DNA of 64,000 nt, from NCBI RefSeq assembly GCF_019492055.1, contig NZ_JAICBX010000002.1:1364001-1428000 (forward strand). Direction: 5' to 3'. Source of the stretch: Flavimaribacter sediminis. GTDB taxonomy: Bacteria; Pseudomonadota; Alphaproteobacteria; Rhizobiales; Rhizobiaceae. The notes under the pieces are model-generated. The model saw nothing but the letters and a program-made list of their open reading frames with translations, was not told where the DNA came from and did no database searches. Every line of letters starts with the position of its first letter. The first letter of the stretch is position 1. Positions 24,909 to 33,282 of this stretch are shown one piece after another. Made by a program: the position numbers and the translations under genes.

Positions 24909-24954
24909 TTGACTGATCTAGCACAAATCGATAATGTAATGTACGTTACATTAC
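24909..24954 (+). promoter_or_regulatory. Dual-operator promoter of FAH-YciI-HIBADH-extradiol operon
   Basis: TTGACT (24909-24914), a 17-base spacer and TAATGT (24932-24937) form a good promoter. ATCGATAA (24927-24934) runs from the spacer into the -10, and the TetR-type palindrome GTAATGTA-CGT-TACATTAC (24936-24954) covers the -10 end and likely start site. This is the only promoter in the window with both motif families, so I infer joint control by the GntR and TetR proteins. The same palindrome is 71 bases upstream of the divergent TetR gene. Confidence 0.65.
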
Positions 24955-25019
24955 GTAATCGCCAGAATGCCGCATTCGACAATTGCGGTCAACGGCGTCA
25001 GGGGAGGAGGGTTTTGCAG

Positions 25020-25949
25020 ATGGCGGGCTACCGGCTCGTGACCTATTTCAATAACGAGCATCATCGCAAAGCGGGTGTGCTGTCAGGTGACACGATATAC
25101 GCGGCATCCGACCTGCTCGGTGGCGATCCCGACGTCCTCGACATTCTGCGGGATTGGGAAAGTTCCCAATCTGCGATTGAGGCAGTGCTTGGCGAAGCTG
25201 GTTCGGGTGCTCCCCCCGCCGGCCGGCTCGCACTCTCTGACGTCACACTCGAAACGCCGGTCCAATATCCGGCAAATTTTTTCTGCGCGGGTGCGAATTA
25301 CTGGGATCATCTCAAAGAGATGGCCGAGTTCGTCAAGAAGATGACGGGCAGCGCGCCCAGCATGGAAAAGGCTCCTGAGCCGTGGTTCTTCGTCAAGACG
25401 ACAGCGGGCACGCTTGTCGGCGACGGGGCGAACGTGCCGATACCGTCATTTTCCAGCCAACTCGACTGGGAAGCCGAACTGGGCGTGGTCATCGGACGTC
25501 CGGTCCGCAATATCCCTGAGGCGGACGCGCTTTCGGCGATTGCCGGTTATGTGATCATCAACGACCTGTCCGCCCGCGACCTGATGCGCCGGGAGGGCAG
25601 CCCGTTCGTCTATGACTGGATCGGCCAGAAGTGCTTCGACGGAGCGGCGCCATGCGGCCCCTGGCTGACACCGGCGAAATTCGTGCCTGACCCGGAAAAC
25701 CTCGAGATCACGCTAAAGGTCAACGGCGTTACCAGGCAGCATTCGAATACCGGGCAGATGGTGCATTCTCTCGCCGAGCAGATCGCCTATCTCAGCCGTC
25801 ATGTCACGCTCAATCCAGGCGACCTGATCGCGACGGGCACGCCAGCGGGCGTCGGCATGCCCAAGGGCGAATTCCTGCAGCCTGGAGACGAGGTCGAGAT
25901 CGCCATTTCGGAACTTGGGGTGCTCAGACACACCATGATCGCGGCATGA
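25020..25949 (+). CDS. Fumarylacetoacetate hydrolase (FAH)-family enzyme
   Basis: A 309-residue FAH-fold enzyme. The metal site is seen in LDWEAELGVVIGRPVRN (two Glu) and VIINDLSARDLMRR (Asp), with the family core GQKCFDGAAPCGPWL, HSLAEQIAYLSRHVTLNPGD and IATGTPAGVGM near the C-terminus. FAH-family proteins cleave C-C bonds, decarboxylate or isomerise ring-cleavage products. The ATG at 25020 follows GGGGAGGAGG. It leads a four-gene operon with gaps of 31, 26 and 18 bases. A C-C hydrolase or an oxalocrotonate decarboxylase role would both fit the pathway. Confidence 0.87.
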   Translation: MAGYRLVTYFNNEHHRKAGVLSGDTIYAASDLLGGDPDVLDILRDWESSQSAIEAVLGEAGSGAPPAGRLALSDVTLETPVQYPANFFCAGANYWDHLKEMAEFVKKMTGSAPSMEKAPEPWFFVKTTAGTLVGDGANVPIPSFSSQLDWEAELGVVIGRPVRNIPEADALSAIAGYVIINDLSARDLMRREGSPFVYDWIGQKCFDGAAPCGPWLTPAKFVPDPENLEITLKVNGVTRQHSNTGQMVHSLAEQIAYLSRHVTLNPGDLIATGTPAGVGMPKGEFLQPGDEVEIAISELGVLRHTMIAA

Positions 25950-25980
25950 CTGAAGGCCGCATGAACAGGGAGGGTAGATC

Positions 25981-26346
25981 ATGAGTCAGATGCCGGAAAA
26001 GGCGGCCGCGCTCGTCTCGAAGATGCTGCAACTCAATCTCTATGTCGTTTTCTGGCATGGCAAGGATCAGGATCTGATGCCGCTCCTGGCCGATCATCTC
26101 GAATATCTGGTCGAGCTGGAAAAGCAGGGCAAGGTCTTCGCATCCGGGCCGATGGGCGCGCCTGAAAAACGCAACGGAATGACCATTCTGCGCGCCGCCG
26201 ACGAAGCCGAAGCGCGCCGGCTGGCGGAGAACGATCCTTTCGCCAAAAACGGAATCCGCGATTTCACCATCGAGCCGTGGACGGTGATGGAAGGTACGTT
26301 CACGGTCGAGATGCACTTTTCCGACGGAACTGCGAAATTCAGCTGA
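25981..26346 (+). CDS. YciI-like dimeric barrel protein
   Basis: A 121-residue YciI-family protein. Seen features are LYVVFWHGKDQDLMPLLADH, LEKQGKVFASGPMG and the His-Asp pair region typical of YciI, with DPFAKNGIRDFTIEPW near the end. Family members are related to muconolactone isomerase and to a chlorohydroxyquinol-type dehydrochlorinase, and often sit in aromatic pathways as isomerases or lyases. It lies 31 bases after the FAH gene. The reaction is not predictable, but a tautomerase-like step is missing from the cluster and this is one candidate. Confidence 0.75.
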   Translation: MSQMPEKAAALVSKMLQLNLYVVFWHGKDQDLMPLLADHLEYLVELEKQGKVFASGPMGAPEKRNGMTILRAADEAEARRLAENDPFAKNGIRDFTIEPWTVMEGTFTVEMHFSDGTAKFS

Positions 26347-26372
26347 CGGGAAAAGCACGAAGGGAGGAGGAC

Positions 26373-27236
26373 ATGACGACAATCGGTTTTCTCGGGCTTG
26401 GCAAGATCGGCATGCCGGTCAGCAAGCATCTGATCGAGGCCGGCCACGAAGTCGTGGGCTACAAGCGTAGCGGTATCGAGGCGTTTACCGGGATTGGCGG
26501 CAAGGCGGCGGCATCGCCCGCAGAAGTGGGTTCGGCGGCCGATATCGTCTTCCTCTGTCTGCCCGACAGCGATGCACTGGAGGCAGTCGTCAACGGATCT
26601 GATGGTCTCATGGGCGTTGCCCGCGAGGGGCAGATTCTTATCGGCCTTGGCTCCAATCCGGTTCCCGTCAAGCAGCGTCATGCCGATGCATTCGCCAGTA
26701 AGGGCGCGGTGTTTCTCGACGGGGAAGTCAGTGGCACGCCGGTCATGGTCGAGAACAAGGCAGCGGCGATCTATCTGGCCGGCGATGAATCCTCCGCCGA
26801 GAAAATCCGACCGATTGTCGAGACCTTCACCCAGAACTGCATGTTCCTGGGCGCCTTCGGTTCGGCCACCAAAATCAAGCTTCTGAACAATCTGCTGGTC
26901 GCACTCAACATTGCCGGCGCGGCCCAGGTGATCGCCATCGGCACGCATGGCGGCATCGATCCCGAAAAGTTGATCCCCGCCGTGGTGAAGGGCAGCGGAA
27001 CATCCGGCCAGTTCGCCATTCGCGCGCCGATGATGGTGGAACGCAAGTTCACGCCGATGCTGGGATCGGCCAAGGCGCTTGCCTATTACGTCGGCGAGAT
27101 ACGGCAGATGGCCGTGGATGCGGGCGTTTCCACCCGCCTGATCGACGAGATGATCGATCTCTACGAGAAGGCCGTCCCGATAATCGGCGACCGCGATGTC
27201 GCGGCGCTGCTTGAATACTTCGAAAAACCCGAATGA
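26373..27236 (+). CDS. 3-Hydroxyisobutyrate dehydrogenase-like NAD(P)-binding reductase
   Basis: A 287-residue beta-hydroxyacid dehydrogenase. The Rossmann motif is GFLGLGKIGMPVSKHL at the N-terminus, with GYKRS after the second strand, and DGEVSGTPVMVENK in the substrate-binding region (family DAPVSGG-type). The catalytic Lys lies in TKIKLLNNLLVA near residue 169. Arg in GYKRS favours NADP(H). It would reduce or oxidise a small hydroxy acid or semialdehyde from the pathway. The ATG follows GGGAGGAGG, 26 bases after the YciI gene. Confidence 0.85.
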   Translation: MTTIGFLGLGKIGMPVSKHLIEAGHEVVGYKRSGIEAFTGIGGKAAASPAEVGSAADIVFLCLPDSDALEAVVNGSDGLMGVAREGQILIGLGSNPVPVKQRHADAFASKGAVFLDGEVSGTPVMVENKAAAIYLAGDESSAEKIRPIVETFTQNCMFLGAFGSATKIKLLNNLLVALNIAGAAQVIAIGTHGGIDPEKLIPAVVKGSGTSGQFAIRAPMMVERKFTPMLGSAKALAYYVGEIRQMAVDAGVSTRLIDEMIDLYEKAVPIIGDRDVAALLEYFEKPE

Positions 27237-27254
27237 AGACCAAGGAGTAAATCA

Positions 27255-28142
27255 ATGGGTGCCATCAGCAAAATCTCGCATGCGAGCTATGAGACGCCTG
27301 ATCTCGACGCGCTGAGCGAATATTATACGGATATCATCGGCTTGACGGTCACAGATCGCGAACAGGATACGGTCTACCTGTCGAGTTCGATCGACCATCA
27401 TTGCGTCGTTCTGCGCAAGGGCGGCGAAGCGGCGTGCACGAGACTCGGCTTCCAGATCGGCAAGGATGACGATCTCGATGCCTTCGAAAAACACGTGAAG
27501 GGCTTCGGCATCGAGACCGAGCGCAAGCGTGATCCCGAGCCATCCATCTCCGACATGCTGGTCTTCAAGGACTTCAAGGGGACGCAGATGGAGGTGTTCA
27601 AGACACCCGAGCCGGCCAATGTGCCATTCTCGGAAAAGGGGATCATTCCGCACAAGCTCGGCCATGTCGCCTTCCACGTGAAGGACGTCAAGGAAGCGGC
27701 GAAATTCTATTGCGACGTGATGGGTTTCAAGGATTCAGACTGGATGGGAGATTTCTTCGCCTTCCTGCGCTGCGGACCCGACCATCACACCATCAATTTC
27801 ATCGGCACCGGCGTAGAAAAGCATCACCACTCGGCCTTCGAATTGCATGACTGGGCGCACATCGAATCGTCCTGCGATTTTCTGAGCCGCAAGGGCTATC
27901 CGTTGATCTGGGGCCCCGGCCGGCACGGCATCGGCCACAATCTGTTCACCTACCATGCCGCGCCGAATGGGCTGACGATCGAGCTCTTCGCCGAACTCGA
28001 CCAGGTCAATGAGGATCTCGGTTATTTCGAGCCGCGGCCCTGGCACCGTGAGAACCCGCAAAAGCCTAAAGTTTGGCCCAAGGGTCCGGAATCAGCCAAT
28101 CTGTGGGGCATCGCCCCGCCGGACGATTTCATGGCCCCCTGA
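27255..28142 (+). CDS. Extradiol-type VOC dioxygenase (third VOC gene)
   Basis: A 295-residue two-domain VOC protein. The C-terminal domain keeps a complete facial triad by position: His137 (KLGHVAFH), His192 (KHHHSAFE) and Glu243 (LTIELFAE), plus HH in GPDHHTINF and His224 in GPGRHGIGH. It is only distantly similar to the pair at 16616-18355, so it is not a recent duplicate and probably acts on another ring or as the main dioxygenase for this operon. A 50-residue Pro- and Trp-rich C-terminal tail (EPRPWHREN, WGIAPPDDF) is unusual. A terminator hairpin follows. Confidence 0.85.
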   Translation: MGAISKISHASYETPDLDALSEYYTDIIGLTVTDREQDTVYLSSSIDHHCVVLRKGGEAACTRLGFQIGKDDDLDAFEKHVKGFGIETERKRDPEPSISDMLVFKDFKGTQMEVFKTPEPANVPFSEKGIIPHKLGHVAFHVKDVKEAAKFYCDVMGFKDSDWMGDFFAFLRCGPDHHTINFIGTGVEKHHHSAFELHDWAHIESSCDFLSRKGYPLIWGPGRHGIGHNLFTYHAAPNGLTIELFAELDQVNEDLGYFEPRPWHRENPQKPKVWPKGPESANLWGIAPPDDFMAP

Positions 28143-28149
28143 CCGGGCA

Positions 28150-28190
28150 GGCCACGGTGCGAGGCTGTTATTCGGCCTCGCACTGTGGCC
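28150..28190 (+). terminator. Terminator hairpin after third extradiol gene
   Basis: A 16-bp stem, GGCCACGGTGCGAGGC (28150-28165) with GCCTCGCACTGTGGCC (28175-28190), with one G-T pair and a 9-base loop. No clear T-run follows, though it is long and stable. Confidence 0.75.
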
Positions 28191-28255
28191 ACCAACATTT
28201 TGGCTGGAGCCCAATGGTGTGACTGAGCGATCCTGCTAACGCCGGTGCCAGCCAT

Positions 28256-28527
28256 AGGGTCAGAAGGCGTGCAAGCCGTACATCGGGTAAATCATGCTCA
28301 TCGATGCATCAAGCGCCGGGTCCGCTCTATGCTCGGCTTCAAGTCGATGGCAAGCGCCCGGGTCATACTCGACGGCATCGAAATGGTCCACATGATGCGA
28401 AAGCGATAGGCGAGGTTTGTCTATAATCCTCGTCCTTCAATCGCTGATCAATTCGAAATCCCGGCCGCTTGATAGACAGCAATGACGCGTCCCATCGTGA
28501 CCAAAAATTGCGGTTTGCGACAGAGCA
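28256..28527 (+). mobile_element. Decayed 3' end of a third IS6-family copy
   Basis: The frame HRCIKRRVRSMLGFKSMASA, then RVILDGIEMVHMMRKR-stop, is the C-terminal part of an IS6 transposase, followed by the same 3' flank as the two bounding copies up to TTTGCGACAGAGC at about 28514-28526. This relic retains the RRIKRR-type segment that both bounding copies have lost, and shows GTCATACTCGACGGCATC where the deletion rejoined. The 5' part decays into unrecognisable sequence, so the left limit is approximate. Confidence 0.75.
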
Positions 28528-28733
28528 GACCATAAGCCACTAGCTCTCCACCAAACCGATGCAAGTCCACACCAACACTTGATCGATAAATGTGACCCGA
28601 GCCAAATATCCCATCTGAACATCAGGCCGGTGTTGGATACTTTGACAAACTCGATAGTCGAACTGTGAGTTTGCTCCCCGGGTTTTGGCCAGCAATTGGA
28701 TCTATTCCAGTCCGATCCTGATAAAGTCGTCAG

Positions 28734-29249
28734 TCAATCCATGCTTTTATAAAGGCTTGCTTTGTGAGACAGTCTTTCGAGCAAGCCGGACAACGTCTTG
28801 AGCTCCTGCAAAGTAAACTCCGACATCATGCTCTTGATAAACTCCCGGTGCTCGCCTGAAACAGCCTGACACAAAGCCTTGCCCTTTTCAGTGATGGTCA
28901 CCAGCGTGACCCGCCGGTCGCTTTCGTCCGTGCGTCTTTCAACCAGCCCGTCCTCGCTCATGCGGCTGACCAGCTTCGTGATATTGCCTGCTTCGCAAAA
29001 GTGCTTTTCGCTCAGATAGTTGAGCGGCTGGGAAGCGCCATCTTCCAGGACTCTCAGGATCGTATAGCGCGCAACAGAAAGCTTGTGTTTTCGCAAATGT
29101 TCGTCCGCCGATTTCATAACTGTATTGGACGAAAATGTCAGATAAACGAAGGTAAGAATGGCGTCGTCATTGCGAGACAGTTTTCGCGCAAGTTGCGTAT
29201 CCAGTCGATGGACGCGCTTTCGTCGCGCGGGTCGCTTTGCATTGGTCAT
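28734..29249 (-). CDS. MarR-family regulator
   Basis: A 171-residue MarR-type winged-helix protein. A basic N-terminus (RPARRKRVHR) is followed by LSVARYTILRVLEDGASQPL and the recognition region HFCEAGNITKLVSRM, with the wing DESDRRVTLVTITEKG. MarR proteins in aromatic clusters usually repress until a phenolic ligand binds. The gene lies 74 bases beyond the ABC permease, at the end of the module B operon. The inverted repeat at 36912-36938 between the divergent module B units is a possible target. Confidence 0.85.
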   Translation of the reverse strand: MTNAKRPARRKRVHRLDTQLARKLSRNDDAILTFVYLTFSSNTVMKSADEHLRKHKLSVARYTILRVLEDGASQPLNYLSEKHFCEAGNITKLVSRMSEDGLVERRTDESDRRVTLVTITEKGKALCQAVSGEHREFIKSMMSEFTLQELKTLSGLLERLSHKASLYKSMD

Positions 29250-29323
29250 TTGAAATCCGTTTACGCAGACTAATATCGGAGGGTATCAGGCATCGACGCC
29301 GGCAATGCAAGGTGGGAGAACAA

Positions 29324-31018
29324 TCAAGCTCCCGCCACCCTGTTGCGCAACCTTGCCGCAAGGCCTGCGAGCGCCGTCAGCAACAATATACACAAGGCGA
29401 ACGACCCGATGAACAATACGAAGATCGCAGCCGCTTCCGATGTCTGGCCATTGGCGAACAAGCTGTACGAATAGGTCGCAATGGTCTGGCTGCGGCTTGA
29501 CTGCAAAAGCATGGGCACGTCCAGCGTTCCCGCCATCCATAATGAAATCAACAACCAGGCTCCCAGAAGCGCCGGTGCGCAAAGTCGCGCCACGATTCCG
29601 AATGTCGCGGAAAATGCGCCAGCGCCAGAAACGCGCGCCGCGCTTTCAAGGTCAGGAGAGACCTGTGCAACCATCGATTCGGCAGCCCGCACTGCGATTG
29701 GAATGCCGCCGACGACCAGCGCCAACGCCATCAGAACGGGACTGCCAAAGAGCTTGCGAATACCGGGCGTCTGGATAAAGGTGGCCAAAAGGGCGACGGA
29801 CAGAACGATACCCGGCGTGGTCGCCGGAACCCATGAACCCAGGCGCGCGACCGAACTCACCAATGTGCGCTGATAGCGCGACATCGCGTAGGCCATCAGG
29901 AATCCGGATATCACCGTGACTGGCGCCGCAATGAACACGATAAGCAAAGTCGTGCGCAGCGCCGTTACTCCGACGCGATCCGTCAGTACGGTTACAAAAT
30001 TGCCGAGCGTCCATGCGCCGTAAAGACCGAAAAATGGCTGGAACGCCCCGATCACGAACTGGACGATCGGCGCCGCAATCGCCAGCAGGCAGTAAAGCCC
30101 GATCGACGCCGAGACGAGCCAGCCCAGACTGCGTGGCGGGCGCGTCGGGCCATTTTGCGCCCTCCCCCCCAGGCTGGCGAAGTCCTTTCCATGCAGCATA
30201 AAAATCTGCAAACATACGAGAACAGCCACAAACAGCGTCATCAGAACGGCTGTCGACGAGGCTGCAGCCCAATCAGGACGCACGTTGATGATCAGATAAT
30301 CGTTCACCAGCAGTGACAAGGGCTGGATGCCGACGGGCACTCCCAGCACGGCGGGAATATCGAAGGTCTGCATGCCGAACACCAGCATCAGTATACCGAC
30401 CGCCAGATAGGCCGGAGCCAGAGACGGCAGAGTGACGGTCATGAATGCGACAAAGCGGGAACTGCCGAAAACGACTGCGGCGTCTTCCTGGCTGCGGTCC
30501 GACGCGGAGATCGGACCGATCAGAAACAGATAGGCAAAACCGGTGACCTTGAAGATCGAGACGACGACAAGACCGGGCCAGCTCACCGCGTTCAGCACCT
30601 GCCCGACGCTTCCAAGGCCTATCGATGTCAGTATTTTCGCCAGCACGCCGGCGTTGGCGTTTGCGAGCATCGACCAGCTCATGGCGTAAAACAGCCCGGG
30701 CGTGGCAGTTATGATCACCATGGATGGAGTGATCCAGCCGCGAAGAGGCACATCCATGCGCGTGGCGATCACCGCGAAATAGGACCCCAAAGCCAGGCTG
30801 CCAAGTGCTGTCAATGACGACAGCACAAGGGAGGTCAGAAAGGCATTGTAAAAAGCGCGGTCCGAAAGAACCTTGCCAAATCCGTCCAACAAGTATGGTC
30901 CCGACGCCGTATAGGGAGAACCCGTCAATGCCGCCAGGCCAAGCATCAGCAGGGGGAAGACCAGAAAATAGACGATCAGCGCTATTGCCAGCCATTTTAC
31001 GAAGCCGCTCATCGACAT
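29324..31018 (-). CDS. Ferric-type ABC transporter permease (FbpB-like, fused two-domain)
   Basis: A 564-residue inner-membrane protein with about 12 hydrophobic segments and two BPD_transp_1 halves, as in iron(III) and some 2-aminoethylphosphonate or thiamine permeases. EAA-type loops lie in EDAAVVFGSSRFVAFMTVTL and ESAARVSGAGAFSATFGIVA. An AGGGGGAA ribosome site precedes the ATG. It follows the binding protein and ATPase genes in a single leftward operon with ring-cleavage enzymes. Confidence 0.88.
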   Translation of the reverse strand: MSMSGFVKWLAIALIVYFLVFPLLMLGLAALTGSPYTASGPYLLDGFGKVLSDRAFYNAFLTSLVLSSLTALGSLALGSYFAVIATRMDVPLRGWITPSMVIITATPGLFYAMSWSMLANANAGVLAKILTSIGLGSVGQVLNAVSWPGLVVVSIFKVTGFAYLFLIGPISASDRSQEDAAVVFGSSRFVAFMTVTLPSLAPAYLAVGILMLVFGMQTFDIPAVLGVPVGIQPLSLLVNDYLIINVRPDWAAASSTAVLMTLFVAVLVCLQIFMLHGKDFASLGGRAQNGPTRPPRSLGWLVSASIGLYCLLAIAAPIVQFVIGAFQPFFGLYGAWTLGNFVTVLTDRVGVTALRTTLLIVFIAAPVTVISGFLMAYAMSRYQRTLVSSVARLGSWVPATTPGIVLSVALLATFIQTPGIRKLFGSPVLMALALVVGGIPIAVRAAESMVAQVSPDLESAARVSGAGAFSATFGIVARLCAPALLGAWLLISLWMAGTLDVPMLLQSSRSQTIATYSYSLFANGQTSEAAAIFVLFIGSFALCILLLTALAGLAARLRNRVAGA

Positions 31019-31044
31019 GTGTTCCCCCTGCTGGGAATCCCGGC

Positions 31045-32058
31045 CTAGTTGGCGCCGAGGCGCGCCGCGCGACTTTTCCAGTCCGACAGTGCGTCGGAAA
31101 GATCCTGACCCGTAACAGCCAAAACCTCTGTCAGGCCTTCCTGCTTGGGGGCGCCGTCAACCGTGCTGATCTGCCCAAGAGAGTTCTGAAGAGCGACCCC
31201 CTGATCGGAAATCAGCCAGGACGAAAACAAACGTCCCGCGTCGGCGTGCGGGGCGCCTGCAACGATTCCTGCGGAAAGCGGCATGGCCGGATTGCCGTCC
31301 TCCATAAACCAGAAATCAACCGGGGCGCCTTGCGCCGCCAATACCCGATAGAGCGCATAGGGCAGGAAAGGAGCGACCGGATATTGTCCGGTTGCCATAG
31401 ATTGCATCATTGCGGATGTGCTGGCGGCGGTGGAAGGGTTTTGCGCTGCAAACCCGTCAACCCAGGCGTCGTCTATCCGGCCTTCGGCAAAAAGGGTAGC
31501 CATCGAGACCGTTGACGTCGATGGCGTCGCGGGGTTGTTGATGACCATCTTGCCCGCAAATTCGGGGGAATTCAGATCGCTCCAGCTATGCGGCCCGTCC
31601 TTGTCGACGACGGTCGTGTTGACCACAACGCCCACCGGCCCGAGCGCCCACACGATCCATCCATTGTCGGCGCCGACATAGGCTTCACCCAGAGACTCGA
31701 CCCCCAGGGGTTCGAATGCCTGCAGCCAGCCGTCCTCGGCGAGAACCGGAAAGTCCAGATCACCGGAAATAATAAAGTCGGCGTTCATCGCGCCTGTTGC
31801 CTTCTCGGCCTCGAGCCGGGCGAACAGAGCCGGCCCCGACAGTTCCGTGGTGGTGACGGTAATGTCCGGATAGGCCTCTGTGAACTTGTCTATCAGCGGC
31901 TGGAACGCGCGTACTGCCGGCAAGTACACATTGATCTCGGTCTGCCCGGCGTCCACAGCCTGCTGATGCAGCGATTCCAGGCTGTCCTGCGCATGCGCCG
32001 TGGCAAGCGGCACCAGCGCAACCGCGAATGTTAGCGTGATTTTACTGAGAAAATTCAT
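31045..32058 (-). CDS. Ferric-type ABC transporter substrate-binding protein
   Basis: A 337-residue periplasmic protein with a signal peptide over residues 1-23 (ending ATAHA). It has the SBP_bac_6/8 (FbpA/AfuA-like) pattern: VYLPAVRAFQPLIDKFTEAY, LSGPALFARLEAEKATG, ADFIISGDLDFPVLAEDGW and MVINNPATPSTSTVSM. The paired tyrosines that bind Fe(III) in FbpA are not obvious here; the family region reads LPYALYRVL. This leaves a metal-free organic ligand possible. It lies between ATPase and permease genes. Confidence 0.85.
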   Translation of the reverse strand: MNFLSKITLTFAVALVPLATAHAQDSLESLHQQAVDAGQTEINVYLPAVRAFQPLIDKFTEAYPDITVTTTELSGPALFARLEAEKATGAMNADFIISGDLDFPVLAEDGWLQAFEPLGVESLGEAYVGADNGWIVWALGPVGVVVNTTVVDKDGPHSWSDLNSPEFAGKMVINNPATPSTSTVSMATLFAEGRIDDAWVDGFAAQNPSTAASTSAMMQSMATGQYPVAPFLPYALYRVLAAQGAPVDFWFMEDGNPAMPLSAGIVAGAPHADAGRLFSSWLISDQGVALQNSLGQISTVDGAPKQEGLTEVLAVTGQDLSDALSDWKSRAARLGAN

Positions 32059-32129
32059 TGGTCTCTCCCTTTAATTGACCCGTATGTGTCCTCTGGCCGG
32101 CGGGCCTGCCAAGCCAGAAGCTCCCGCGT

Positions 32130-33278
32130 TTACCTGCGAAGAACCGGAGCTGTTGTCGACATCGTCACCCAGATCGTCTGGCCTGGCTCCATTGTTGCGT
32201 CGTCTTCTGCGAGTTCGCGAATGACCAAGCGATCATCGCCGATCGCCACGCGCCGCTCTCGCCACCGCCCAAGGGCGGTGGTCGCCTCCAGGACGCCGCG
32301 GACGCCGGAAATATCGCCTGATTCCGGGGCGCCCGTCGAAACGCCAAGCTCATGGCTGCGGCTTCCGATCACGACCGCTTTTCCTGCCGGCATATGTTCG
32401 CCGGCATGGTCCAGCGCCAGCTTCTGGCCGTCGGAAAGCACCAGTTCGATCCGGCCTTTGGCGCTTTCAAGCACCGTCGCAGACAGGAAGTTTCCGTAAC
32501 CGACGAAGCTCGCAACCTGTTGATCTGCTGGCCGGTCGAGAATATCGGACGGGCTTCCGACCTGGACGATCCCGCCATCTCGCACAACTGCCACCAAATC
32601 CGCCAGCATCGCGGCCTCCTCCTGATCATGCGTGACCAGGATGGTTGTGATGCCTTCGCGGTCGTGGATCATGCGCAACTCCCTGCGGAGTTGATCGCGG
32701 AGGCTTGCGTCGAGATTGGATAGCGGCTCATCCAGGAGCAGAACGCGGGGACGGGCCGCGATGGCGCGTGCGATGGCGACGCGCTGCTGCTGGCCGCCCG
32801 AAAGCTGCGACGGGCGGCGATCAAGCAATGCCGGCAAGCCGACTGATGCAATCGCGGACGCCACGCGCGCCGGCCATTCGCTGCGCGGAACACCCTGTTT
32901 TCGCAAGGGATAGGCGATATTCTGCTCGACCGTCATATGCGGCCATAGTGCGTAGCTCTGGAACACCATTCCCAGCCTGCGCTTGTTGCTGGGCACATCG
33001 ATGCGTTTGGCGGTATCGACAACCGTTTCGTTCCCGATACGGATCACGCCGTCGCTGGGGTGTTCGAGCCCGGCGACAATGCGCAGCAATGTCGTCTTTC
33101 CACACCCGCTCGGTCCCAAAAGCGCGACGAAACTGCCAGGCTCGATTTCCAGAGAAACATCCTCAAGGACGGACAGGGAGCCGAAGTTCTTCGTGACGCC
33201 GCAGATCGAAATACCGGAGACCCCCGACGATGGCGGCGATGTGCGCTGATGATCCAAAGGAGACTGGAGTTCGGTCAA
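32130..33278 (-). CDS. Ferric/polyamine-type ABC transporter ATPase
   Basis: A 382-residue ATPase. Walker A is GPSGCGKTT near residue 54, the Q-loop [16 protein letters not shown], signature [16 protein letters not shown] and Walker [13 protein letters not shown], followed by the H-loop [11 protein letters not shown]-terminal TOBE-like domain covers about residues 280-380. A TTG start at 33278 lies four bases after the stop of the FAH gene, which makes co-transcription with the ring-cleavage genes nearly certain. Confidence 0.9.
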   Translation of the reverse strand: MTELQSPLDHQRTSPPSSGVSGISICGVTKNFGSLSVLEDVSLEIEPGSFVALLGPSGCGKTTLLRIVAGLEHPSDGVIRIGNETVVDTAKRIDVPSNKRRLGMVFQSYALWPHMTVEQNIAYPLRKQGVPRSEWPARVASAIASVGLPALLDRRPSQLSGGQQQRVAIARAIAARPRVLLLDEPLSNLDASLRDQLRRELRMIHDREGITTILVTHDQEEAAMLADLVAVVRDGGIVQVGSPSDILDRPADQQVASFVGYGNFLSATVLESAKGRIELVLSDGQKLALDHAGEHMPAGKAVVIGSRSHELGVSTGAPESGDISGVRGVLEATTALGRWRERRVAIGDDRLVIRELAEDDATMEPGQTIWVTMSTTAPVLRR

Positions 33279-33282
33279 GTGA

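Noticed and set aside
28581-28590. GATCGATAAA as another GntR operator
   Set aside because: It has the ATCGAT core, but it lies between an IS relic and the 3' end of the MarR gene, with no gene start or promoter nearby.
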